A stretch of 64,000 bases of DNA from Combretum micranthum. Taxonomy: Eukaryota; Streptophyta; Magnoliopsida; Myrtales; Combretaceae. Positions 33,079 to 43,346 of the stretch are shown here, one piece after another; the stretch's first letter is position 1, and every line of letters begins with the position of its first letter. The stretch spans positions 372,001-436,000 of the forward strand of contig JAMXBD010000961.1 of NCBI GenBank assembly GCA_024138025.1, in the 5' to 3' direction. Below the pieces are notes generated by a model. That model made no database searches, was not told where the DNA came from, and was given only the letters and a program-made list of their open reading frames with translations. The translations under genes were made by a program, and so were the position numbers.

Positions 33079-36000
33079 TCACGTTGTAACGCTTGATTCT
33101 GGCACGTAGTTGAGCCTGTCAACCTCTTCCCACACCAGCTTCGATGTTATTTCATCGTGTGCTGGAACGTATTCCTGGATATAGAGAACAACATTATTAA
33201 ATATACACACATACGAGACATGACTAAATTAAGCTGTACCACAGAGATCTAGCATGTTCATATCTACTATATGCTGGTTATGTTATGTAATCAACTTACT
33301 CTTGTTATTATTGTGGTTGTGGGATTTTATATATTTTAATATATGGTCAACGTCCTTGAATTATTTCGTGCTAGCAATAATACTTGCAGCTGGACTTTTT
33401 AAAGGAGTGTGTGCGTGGATATTTGTATATAAAGAGAAGGGTAAATGTCGCGAATGATACCTAAATTTTGATAAAATATGTAATTAAGTATTTGAACATT
33501 GAAATTGATCAATTTAGTTTTAAAAGAACTATTATTGTGTATCAACTATACTCCTGTCGTATTAATTAAAAGCGTCATGTAGGAAGACAATGTTAGCCAA
33601 TTTGATGGGGTTACCATTGATATGCACAAAAAAGTTATTTTAAATACTAAATTAATTAATTTCAAAATTTAAGCGTTTTATTACATATTTTGTCAAAATT
33701 CAAGTACTATTCACGGTATTAATCCTAAAGATTAAAAATGAATGACATGCGGATTAATTATGAATGGATATCATGATACTTTTATAACTCTATTTTCATT
33801 AAATTATTTTAAGAAATATGTATCCGAAGTGAATAATTATCTAGTACATATTAAATTAGAGTAAACTTGTATGGCCACATTTGTACCTCCAATTTTCTGA
33901 CCAATTCTTTGGCAGTCGAAGCAGACACGATAATACGACGAGCAGTTGGGGAAATAAAGCCTTCATCAACGGCCTTATCAATAAAAGACAACAAAGAATT
34001 GTAGTAGCCCTCAACATTTAGAAGACCCACCTGCGAAAACAAGTAGTGGTTTTAAGAAATATACTTCTTAAGCACAATTTAATATATTATCTAAGTTTAA
34101 AGTTATGATTATTAAATTTATTTATAAAAAGGGAATAAACATAATTAAATAAAATAGCTTTCTTTTGACTATGGATTCCTTATTATCAAGTCTTAATTAC
34201 ATCCTTTTCATCCATCAAAAGTGAGATTCTCCTCGTAATCAAATCTCATATTGACTATGACTAATAAATAAGCTTTTAATACCACCAAGATATATCAAAT
34301 CTCTTTGCTATATCTTTCCATGTGAATAAGCATGGAAAACCACATGCATCGATACTCTTAGATATCACTAGGAGATCACATACAAACAAGTCGACCAAAA
34401 AATAATGACCATTTTTCTTATAGTTTTGTGAAGAACTAAAGTTGGATTCTTAACGATTTGATATAATCATGGACATCCATGTCCAACTCAGAGGGAACCA
34501 ATGGCAAACAAGCTTAGAATCTTCCACTTTTCTCCAAGTTTCTAGTAATATGACATGATCCTAATTATATTATACATATAATTAATCTTTTTTTTTTTTT
34601 AGTTGACTGAGTATGAAAATTAAAGAACACTTACAGGCTTCCGGTGAATTCCCAGCTGAGCCCAAGTAATGACTTCAAGTAACTCCTCAAGAGTGCCATA
34701 GCCACCTAGTACAAGTTGAAACATCTAGAGATGTATCACGTATCATCCAAGATTAAGATAAAGAAAAGACATGTTTTAGGAGCACTTGTCAGGACTTATG
34801 CAAACACGTATATTGAACTTTCTATTAACCATTGATTTGTCTGAAATTCCGGGTGGAAGATAAAAGTTATTATTTTATTATTTTTTTTTATAAATTTATT
34901 AGATTATGGAAATGTGCTATAAATTTATAACCTATGATCATGATTTCACAATAGTGACAACAAAATTCTTACTCACAACTCTTAAAAGTATCGCCCATCA
35001 AGTTGTTTCAGCTAGGGGGTGAGAAAAAATTTAATTACCAGGAAGCGCAATAAATGCATCAGCTTGTCGAGCCATCTCAGCTTTCCTTTGGTGCATGTTG
35101 GATACCGCTTTCACTTCTCCAACTGTTTCACCCGTGATCTAATGAATACATAGGGATGTTTTAGATTACTGCATTATTGAGAAATTTAATTGTTGGAGTA
35201 TATCTCAAGCCCCTGATAGTAAGCAAAATGGTTAAAACTATATAATATTTTGGGGGAAAAGAATAATATGATGAAAGTGGATAGATTAATACAAGGAAAT
35301 AATGGGAGTTCTATTATGACTACAACTTTTATATGAATTGAGAAATGAGAACATTAAGATATCTTGGTATTTGGAGACAACTATAATTAATTATTTTGAA
35401 ACATACGCATTTCAAGATTTGTACCTCAGGTATAATTGAAATTAAATCAGTGTAGTCTTGTGTTTAACGAGTGAAGTTGTAAAAGTTTATTACACAAATT
35501 TTATAAAAATGTCAGCATGTAATTTCTCTTTTAGATTTATAACCGATGTATTAGGGTTATAAAAAAATTCTTTATATTTTCTAATATATGGATTATACAT
35601 TTTATCAAAAAGATGAATACACGAAATACAGTGACAAAGCTTTTATTTGGATTTTTTTAATAATTGCTCTTCAAACACCCATTAACATTATCTAAAATAA
35701 AAAATTCTAAAAATATCATGTTCATGCGAAAATGCTTGTACTTTTTTAAAGATCTTTAATACTTAATTATATATTAATTTAAAAAATGATAATGCACTTG
35801 CCGGTCTATATTCTGTAAATTGTGGTTGGATTTTTATAAACTTGATTCACTGTAAAAGTTTGTTTCTTCTCATAAAAAAAAAAAAATGAACATGTTTTGA
35901 AACCAAAATACCAGTATGGATTGTTGGATTGGAGGAAAACCATAGAAACAAAAGGAAAAAGTGGAGATGGATGAAAAATAGACGTTTGAATAGTTTAACA

Positions 36001-39000
36001 AAGATGGCCAAAAACAAAAAAAGAAGTAAAGTAAAAAGTTTAACAAAGAGTGGAAAAGGAGTAGAAATAAATGGAAATTTTTTCTAATATTGTCTATTAA
36101 GTAATATTTTACTTTGGTTTTCATTATCCACTATAATCTAAATAATGAAAATGAAAATTTTTCTTATTGTTTATATCGATTTTCTTCTTATATATTTATT
36201 TCCTTTTATTTCTTTTCTTTTATTTTATTTTTCATAGATTTCTTTCCATTTCAAGTTTAACTTAACGTCCGTTGCCAAACATAGTATGAATATGAATGTT
36301 AATACACTTACTGATCAATTTTGTGATAAAAAATCTATATATAGAGAGGTTAAAAAATAGAATTATGCTTGAGGCCGAATGAAATATCACTTAAAAAATC
36401 AACAAATTTTGAAATCAAAAGAAGAGGCATTGCATCAAGTGAATAGATTATAGAAACCGGCCTATCAGCATCATTCCGATCTGTCATAAAAGAAACTTGG
36501 GAAGGAAAGGGAAAAGAAGTAACCCCCTAGTGTCCCATCAAAGGTTTTCAATTTGTATATGGCCTATATGAGACTAGCTGTCATCAATCTCATCCCTTTC
36601 CTTCATTTTCATTACTGATTCATTACTGCACGCAAGCAACATTATGGAAAAGATAACACTGGCAAAAAGTGAAGGAATGTTAAAATCATAATCATACCTC
36701 TCTTGGCATCAGGGTTCTTGGAATTATCCTTTAAAAAAAAAAAAGAAAAAAGAAAAAGACAAGATGTTATTACCCTTTCCATTATAACTTATAGTACTAT
36801 GTGGAGTGATTAGTAAATTTAAAAACTGAACTTATTGTTAAACAATATGCTCGAAAACTTGTTTATGAAAACGTAAGAAAACCTTAAATCATTCTTCCAG
36901 TTAATGTCTGTCTAGAAAAGATTATTGGCACATAAAGGTGATGGAATGAAATTTTCAATGCGAATAGCCATAATGATAAATCAGCAACCACATACAAAAG
37001 AGAGAAAACGTTGTAAATGATGAATATTTTAATAAAGCATACATACATTTACGGTTGCCAAACCAAATATATGGCTAAAGGGGTTGTATTGTATCTTTAT
37101 ATTAAATGAGGAATCCCAAGTATATATGCTTTGTTGTGTGAAAACACATGGGACTTTCAATCCACATGATGGCATGTCTCATCTATGTATGTCACTTTCC
37201 TGTAAAGCCTTACGACAAACTTATTGCATAAGATCAATTCAAGTCCATCCAACACATAACATGAATTGATTGAAGGGGCTGCCCAGTTCCCCAATGGACG
37301 AGCGCTTTCATGAAAAAGCAGGAGAAAAACCACTGAATATAGACAACCTGAAAGAAGGGTCCACCTTATCCATGTCTTCCAAGGTTTTCCTTTTTCTTTT
37401 TTTTCATCTGAAAAAGGAGCTGCGAAGTGTCTACTGCCATTTGCAAGGATCAAATCCATCAATATTATTATCAAGTGAGCCGATCAAAAAGGAGACAGCC
37501 TTTTTCTGATTTACTGTTACAACTATAGATCAATCGACCCACCTTTTTCTTTTAAAATAGAATTAATGGGTCACTAAAATTACTGTTACACTTTACGTAA
37601 AGTTCCGACTTTACAAGTGAAACATTAGGCTCAAATAAAAAAAGAAAAGGAAAAAAAAAAAAAGAGAAATCATTTTTTTTAATATTCAATTTTGCACATA
37701 TATAATCGCTTTGAAAATTGTGAATTTTTAATGAATGCTAAGAGACGTCCATCAACAATAACCTTGATTTTAAAGAATTAAGAGAAAATCACACGTGGAC
37801 ATGAGAGCTTTCACATCAAAATTGTGTCGGTTCACATTTAATTATGCTTCTAGTTTTATATATTATTTTCCCCACATTTGTTTTTAAGACATTTCTAGAA
37901 ACGATGAAATATAATATATTTATTTTAAGCACGTACGTAGGTAGACAAACACAAAGTGTATGTATATGATGAATATATGTGCATCATGATTATGACCAGC
38001 ATTTGATCCCATGATGTTTGCCTTTGGTACTTAACACAAAAAGTAGCATGAACTTGCATGGTTCAAGAAATAAACCAAATAAACTAAGCCCTTGTAATGG
38101 GTGAGCGAAGAATGATTCATGTCTTTCGAGACACACAATCCCTTCACTTGCTTGCTCGGGTAGTCCAACATTTCAAAAGACACAAAGAGAGAGAGAGAGA
38201 GAGAGCAGACCCTAAAACATGGCCTCCCTCATTATGAACAGCCTGAGAAATAAGACCCATCAGTCCCACGCTTCCACCTCCATACACCAAATCAATCCTT
38301 CTCTCCACCTTGAAAAGACCAAATCGTGGACACGTGTCAGAGACCATCATCAAAAAAAAAATTATTTAATATGTAATTTATTATCATGATGTGTAATTAC
38401 TAGTTTCTAGTATATTACTATAATAATAATAAAAAGTTATGCAATAATGAAATAATAATAATTATCGCCATAACCTAGTGCAGTTTCATCGAGAAATAAC
38501 CTAGGAAAGCGCAAATAGGTCAGTGATACATATAATAACGTTTCTTATAGGACGATAAGAAATGCAATAACATTTCATGTCCTGTTTTGGTTAGGCAGGC
38601 CTGTGAAGTGCCCGAGAGGACACGCTCACAAGTGTAGTCATGATACACCAGCATCAGCACTTAAAAAAAAAAAACATTAAAAAGCTTGATGGGTAAAATA
38701 TATGTGTATATATATATATATATTTTAATTAGTTAGATGTTTGCTCTAACATAGAAGAAGAATGGAAAAATAAAATTTGTATATAGTTTTAAAATAATGA
38801 GATCATGCAAGAAGGCTGCTCAACTGACAAGCGGGTTACAGCTAGCAAAATTTTCATGCCAAACACAACATAAAAACACTAAACCTTCCTCCTAATTCCC
38901 TCACAATCATAAGCCCACGTTCAGCGCTTGTTTTGGTTAGTTGTAATAATATCAGCAGACATTGAAATACAAACATAGTTCAGATGCAGATGGACTACAT

Positions 39001-39798
39001 TAACACAATCATGGTGATGATTGAGTACTGTCAAACGGTCCGGAGCCATAAAAAAAATATATATATATATTGTTAAGGGAAATCACATTAATGAATGTTC
39101 CAAAATGTTCCGGAGATAACTAAAGAAACACCATACCACTTGACACGTAGAATTCAAAATTTTCATTTCTACATTACATTTACGCTGAATAATCTTGAAA
39201 GGGTCAAGGGTTATAGATAGTAATTGTACAATAATCAACTTTCTTATAATAGGAATATGCTATACATGTAAATTTGGGACTCGATGATGTGTGTGTGCTA
39301 TTTTTCTCTAGGAAATGGTAGAAGGAAAACCCCTTAAATATTTTACCAGATTGATCTTTGAATAAACCAACAGCAAGAGCAAGCAAATTATTAACTGGGC
39401 AACCCCATAAAAAATACATACATATATATATATGATACTAAGCAATGAAAAAATGGAGAAAGATAGTAAGTATACCATGCTAAATAATGATCTATATTGA
39501 AATAAGGAATACGTTGTGTTCAGGTTAAATTGGGCTACTTATTCCTACCATTGGTTGTTGATTCTTGAATTCGAAAATGATTAAAAGCCAGAGGTTGAAA
39601 AGTTAAAATCAAGTAGCGCAGCAGAAGGAGGAATGACAAAACAAGTTTGGTTCGGTTCGTAGAATACGAGAAGACCAAGGCAATTACCAATTCTTTTCCA
39701 AGCTCAATAGCTGCATCCTGGTAGCTAGATTTCTTCCCAGAACTGCTTCCACAAAACACACAGATCCTTCTAAACCTTGAATTAGATTCCGCTGCCAT
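33079..39798 (-). CDS. LOG: Cytokinin riboside 5'-monophosphate phosphoribohydrolase (LONELY GUY family)
   Basis: Complete seven-exon gene, 216 aa. Exons: 39,798-39,688, 38,308-38,211, 36,728-36,698, 35,138-35,039, 34,705-34,635, 34,030-33,887, 33,174-33,079 (stop TGA). All introns are GT-AG and all junctions keep frame (coding sum 651 bp). LOG proteins release free cytokinin base and ribose 5-phosphate from cytokinin nucleotides, the direct activation step, in cytosol and nucleus. Seen: Rossmann-like start [12 protein letters not shown] (res 10-21), [13 protein letters not shown] (43-55), [11 protein letters not shown] (70-80), [15 protein letters not shown] with the Arg-Lys pair at 98-99, and the signature PGGYGTLEE (113-121) with the catalytic Glu at its end. 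GIHRKP (133-138) has Arg where many LOGs have Asp. Length matches the family (~210-220 aa). The start is the only ATG before the first motif. Which paralogue (LOG1-8 type) is not resolved. Confidence 0.96.
33175..33886 (-). other. LOG intron 6
   Basis: 712-bp intron with donor GTACAA and acceptor ATCCAG. It contains the MITE-like inverted repeat at 33,437-33,729. The small open frame at 33,254-33,457 is AT-rich intron sequence. Confidence 0.85.
33437..33729. mobile_element. MITE-like inverted-repeat element in LOG intron 6
   Basis: About 293 bp whose two ends are imperfect inverted repeats of ~60 bp. The left reads GCGAATGATACCTAAATTTT and the right, reversed, GTGAATAGTACTTGAATTTT; both continue into GAxAAAATATGTAAT. 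The inner arms extend to TTGAAATT. The outermost bases align as AGGGTAAAT/AGGATTAAT. No clear TSD, so the superfamily is not assigned. Confidence 0.65.
34031..34634 (-). other. LOG intron 5
   Basis: 604 bp between exons ending RKP and starting VGLLNVEG; donor GTAAGT, acceptor TTCGCAG. AT-rich with a T run at ~34,590. Nothing else recognised. Confidence 0.9.
35139..36697 (-). other. LOG intron 3
   Basis: 1,559 bp between the 31-bp exon 3 and exon 4. Donor GTATGA, acceptor CATTAG. AT-rich. Purine-rich (plus strand) stretches at 35,930-36,090 make the open frame seen there on the minus strand low-complexity. GTTGCCAAACA at ~36,273 is reminiscent of MITE ends, but no partner end was found. Confidence 0.85.
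36729..38210 (-). other. LOG intron 2
   Basis: 1,482 bp. The donor is GTCTGC, followed within a few bases by a (CT)n run on the sense strand (38,178-38,205). The acceptor of exon 3 is preceded by a long T-rich tract (36,731-36,760). Overlapping short open frames at 37,084-37,509 on both strands show no domain and are taken as chance. Confidence 0.85.
38309..39687 (-). other. LOG intron 1
   Basis: 1,379 bp; donor GTAATT, acceptor TTCAAG. It contains several TA microsatellites (38,707-38,724, 39,057-39,070, 39,421-39,434) and a poly-A run near 38,664. No other feature. Confidence 0.88.
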
Positions 39799-39922
39799 CT
39801 CTCTGTGTTTGAAAGCTATAATATATATAAGAAGATGATGTATCTAGTATTTCCTGAATGTGGGGGAGGAAACAGAAGGAATGAGAATGAGAAAGTTAGC
39901 GTTTGTCCGAGATGGACAGACA

Positions 39923-39930
39923 TATTTATA
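39923..39930 (-). promoter_or_regulatory. Probable TATA box of LOG
   Basis: Minus strand CTTATAAATATG, a consensus TATA box about 125 bp upstream of the LOG ATG. It would place the start of transcription near 39,895 and give a 5' UTR of about 95-100 nt. A closer TATATATA run at ~39,817-39,830 is too near the ATG. Confidence 0.65.
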
Positions 39931-40328
39931 AGGCAGCTGCTGGTGCTGGATCAGAACACACCAACATTCTAGGCCTTTTTTCCTTAATGATAGAGTCTGG
40001 ATATAATAATGAAACCATGTCTCCGCTATTTCCGTTATTTAAATGTGGCATATGGAATAAAAATCACGGAAGTGTCTCAACTCATAGTTATAAATTATTT
40101 TGCCACCGAAGACCGGGCTTCGTCAGGCATATGCTTACTTGGACGGATTATTCTTTTTCCATTTCATGGGCTTATAACATGTGAATACTGGAAATTACAT
40201 CAAATCAAATAAGCATATCGATATTCCTTTTCCAAAAGGAGTAATTGTTTAAATAGAGGTTAATCTTATAAAACAAAATTTATCTAAATACAAATTATAT
40301 AATTTTAGTTAATAAAATATCAATAAAA

Positions 40329-40579
40329 AATCGCATCTAAAATATCCTATTTTGGTTTCAATTAAAAAATTGCATATTTAACATACGATTTTGAAATTTA
40401 AGTATATTGCAATTGCATGCTAAATATGTGATTTACTATAAATGGAATGTAAAATTGTATCTCTAATATGTAATTTACTATAAATGGAAATTTTTATTAT
40501 TTTTGCAAAAATCACAAGAACACATGTAAGACATGAGACATATACTAAAAATAAAATCACATCTTATACATACGATTCT
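40329..40579. repeat. Cluster of five ~25-bp imperfect palindromes upstream of LOG
   Basis: Five units at 40,329-40,353, 40,369-40,392, 40,411-40,436, 40,453-40,478 and 40,555-40,579. They share the form AATYGCATNTNNNATATGYGATTT, each roughly palindromic around an AT centre. Units 3 and 4 also share the following ACTATAAATGG (a ~42-bp tandem duplication). They lie about 530-780 bp upstream of the LOG ATG. Confidence 0.65.
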
Positions 40580-40980
40580 GAATTAATATTTAGTTAATTA
40601 TTTTATATAATTAGTATTTGTGTGAATAGTTTTCTAACTGATTAGTATATCAACAATTTTCTTTTTTAAATAGCTTGGTGATGGGACTGGAGGTTTGTTC
40701 TAGACGATGAACAAATTTTCTTTTTTTAAAAAAAAATAATTGGGTTTGAAATATAGGTTTCTGAGCATAGTGTGTGGATTTAATACCTTTTAATAGATAT
40801 CATGAAAAGCTGTAAAAATAAAAAGAGTAATTCATCTTCTTTATTTCTATAATTGATAAAATAAAATAGTTTTTATATTTTTAATATAAATTAAGAGAGA
40901 GGCTCGTCTACACGATGCACTACTCTTTACGTCAGATCACAATTCTCAACTTAGGAAGGTTATGAACCGAAAAAGGCCGT

Positions 40981-41014
<34 letters not shown>

Positions 41015-41320
41015 GTTGTGTGTGAGGTGAAGTGGGGGGTGTTTAGTGTTGTGGAGAGGGGAGGAGAAGAAAGTCACGCCTCCTTTATTATTTGCATAAA
41101 AGAAAAAAAAGTGAGTCAAATAAGAGCCACTTCCTTCCTTTTCTAAGGTGAATTAAAAAAAGAAACCTTCAAATTCAATAATATTTATAAAATTGTAAAA
41201 TGTCATATATTCTAAATTTTGGCTAGTTTGATGGATTCAAAGCCCTAATTTGTGCATAGTTGCTAGCACACGTAATTAACAAAAAAAGCAAGTTATAAAT
41301 GACAAAACAAGAACAATAAC
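40580..41320. other. Distal LOG upstream region
   Basis: AT-rich intergenic sequence with no gene. The only marked feature is the G homopolymer at 40,983-41,013. Confidence 0.6.
40983..41013 (+). repeat. 31-bp poly-G tract
   Basis: An uninterrupted run of 31 G, followed by G-rich sequence (GTGAAGTGGGGGGTG) to about 41,040. Very unusual in an AT-rich plant region, and capable of G-quadruplex formation on the plus strand. The exact length may be affected by sequencing. Confidence 0.9.
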
Positions 41321-41987
41321 TTTTTTTTGGGCCAAAAGAGAAACTTCATTAATATTCAAAAAGTTCAACGGTCTTTAGGCCTAGGCCCCAAATAGCAAGC
41401 AACAAAGAAGCTAAAGGAGATGGGGGTTAGACAACCTTAAAAGATTATCTCATCCCTTTTTTGCCTTGTGATACTACCTAATTAGCATAAGCATTAGCTT
41501 TATGTTTAACACATGAAAAGAAAATAAATACAAAATAGAGCATAAGTCAGAGACAATGTCAACACATGGTTTAATATTCCAATAACAGTTTTAAGCTTTA
41601 TAAAGCTATGATGCGCAATCTGTGAGTGTGTCTCAATCACCACATTTTTCCATTCTTTTATTGTAGCAAACATAACAGCTTCGATATTAGTTATAGCTTT
41701 GGATTCCAAAACATCCAAAGACTAAATGGGCTTCAGCTACTAGAAGATCACCATTGTCTGTCGCTATTTCTTCCTACAATAACAATTCCAAGAGCTCAGT
41801 TTTGAGCATCCATTATGGCATCGCAATTAATTTTGATCTCATTTCAAGGAGGTGGAGACCATTTGAATGCACCATGGAGAAGGATGATGCATTAGATGCT
41901 AATTAAACCAAAAAATTCAGGTACTGTTGTACATGACATTAAGGAAAGTTTTGCTCAGGAACTTATGATACAAACCACGCCAACCTG
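41321..41987 (-). pseudogene. LINE 3' end with RNase H domain
   Basis: Minus strand, ending in a short A tail (plus-strand T8 at 41,321-41,328). It reads toward low coordinates: after IKINCDAIMDAQ (about 41,850) comes the RVT_3-type RNase H with LESKAITNIEAVMFA, WKNVVIETHSQI and the closing CVKHKANAYAN at ~41,490-41,510. These are the usual blocks of the plant LINE RNase H (IKINCDA, AEA.A, IETDS, H.AN..AN). Several stops; non-functional. It continues beyond solo LTR A2. Confidence 0.75.
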
Positions 41988-43341
41988 TGATGAAACCGGG
42001 TACCTAAATTTGGTAATTAATTCGAAGATCGTTCAAGTTCGAATGAAACCGTGACTCCTTACTTATATGGAAGCAAGAACCGTGGTATAGAAAGGAAGAC
42101 ACCATAATCGGTGATGGAAATTCCAATTTGATAAGTCAAGATTAAACATTATGGATAAACCGATAAGTTCAGAAACTAAGAGAAATTCTCTCAAATTTGT
42201 ATTCAAAGTTATGTTCTTTAATTACAAAGCAAAAAGGTCTATTTATAATAACATAAAGGAAACCTAAAAGTCATAAAAGAAATAACAACTAGTGGCCAAT
42301 CAAAGCCGGCGGCCTTTAATTACAAAAGCTGTCGACCTTTAAAAACTCAATTTTGTATGATTTCAAGGCCGACGGTATGTTGGTGGTATAATATTGTACG
42401 TCGGCGACGTTGAAGATGAAATGCAGCTGCGTTTAGCCAGCATACATGCAAGGTGGTAACTTAAGCAAGGCAACCTAGGGCTGCTCGTCCGCTTCATCGT
42501 TTTGATCCATTTTTTAGTTAACTTTGAGGACGTTGATCAGCTTTAGCTCATCATTGGTGTTTTGCATAACATAAAGGAAACCTAAAAGTCATAAAAGAAA
42601 TAACAACTAGTGGCCAATCAAAGTTGGTTGTCGTTAATTACAAAAGCTGTCGACCTTTAAAAACTCGATTTTGTATGCGTTCAAGGCCGACAATATGTTG
42701 GTAGCATAAATATCGTACGCCAGCGGCATTAAAGATGAAAGGCGGATGCGTTTAGCCAACGTACATGCAAGGTTGGTGGCTTAACTGGGCAGCTTAGGGC
42801 TGTTCGTCCGCTTCGTCGTTTTGGTCCATTTTTTAGTTAACTTTGAGGACATTGATCAGCTTTAGGTCATCCTTGGTGTTTTGCATAACATAAAGGAAAC
42901 CTAAAATTCATAAAAGAAATAACAATTGGTGGCCAATCAAAGCTGGTGGCCTTTAATTACAAAAGTTGTCGACCTTTGAAAACTCGATTATACATGCGTT
43001 CAAGGGCGGTAATATGCCTACAGAATAAATACTGTACCTCGGCGACATTGACGATGAAAGGCGGCTACGTTTAGCCAGTGTACATGCAAGGTTGGTGGCT
43101 TAAGCTGGGCAGCCTAGGGCAACATGTTTGCTTCGTCGTTTTGGTCCATTTTTTAGTTAACTTTGAGGATGTTGATCAGCTTTAGCTTATCTTTAGTCTT
43201 TTGCATGTAGATCTCCTCTTCTTGAACTTCTTGGATTAATTCGTTAAGTGCATCTTTGAATCTTTAAGTTTGAGTTCTTATAACTGATCCAGGCGATATC
43301 TCAAGTGGATCTACTCTCATCTCCTAGTTATGCCTCGATCA
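41988..43341 (-). mobile_element. Solo LTR A2, inserted in the LINE
   Basis: 1,354 bp, TGATGAAACC...CGATCA on the plus strand, flanked by ACCTG (41,983-41,987) and ACTTG (43,342-43,346), a 5-bp TSD with one mismatch. It is homologous along its length to the E1 LTR (1,257-2,085). It is longer because a ~319-bp unit is present three times. TATAAATA lies on the minus strand at 42,240-42,247, with GGCGGC about 60 bp upstream of it at 42,308. Confidence 0.85.
42249..43205. repeat. Threefold tandem repeat (~319 bp) inside solo LTR A2
   Basis: Units at 42,249-42,566 (318 bp), 42,567-42,885 (319 bp) and 42,886-43,205 (320 bp). Each begins TAACATAAAGGAAACCTAAA and ends with TTTGCA or similar. Each carries the GCCGGCGGCC-like motif or a mutated version plus CGTTTAGCCA and TTGATCAGCTTTAG. 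Units differ by scattered substitutions, many C/G to T/A, so the amplification is not very recent. Confidence 0.92.
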
Positions 43342-43346
43342 ACTTG

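Noticed and set aside
37084..37509. Open frames on both strands in LOG intron 2 as a possible nested gene
   Set aside because: No start context, no recognisable domain, and overlap on opposite strands; taken as chance in intron sequence.
39816..39830. TATATATA run as the TATA box of LOG
   Set aside because: Only about 20-30 bp from the ATG, so transcription would start at or after the start codon. The box at 39,923-39,930 fits better.
42249..43205. Tandem repeat as a CRISPR array or satellite
   Set aside because: Three units of ~319 bp with no spacers, confined to one LTR; CRISPR is not expected in plant DNA and the copy number is too low for a satellite.
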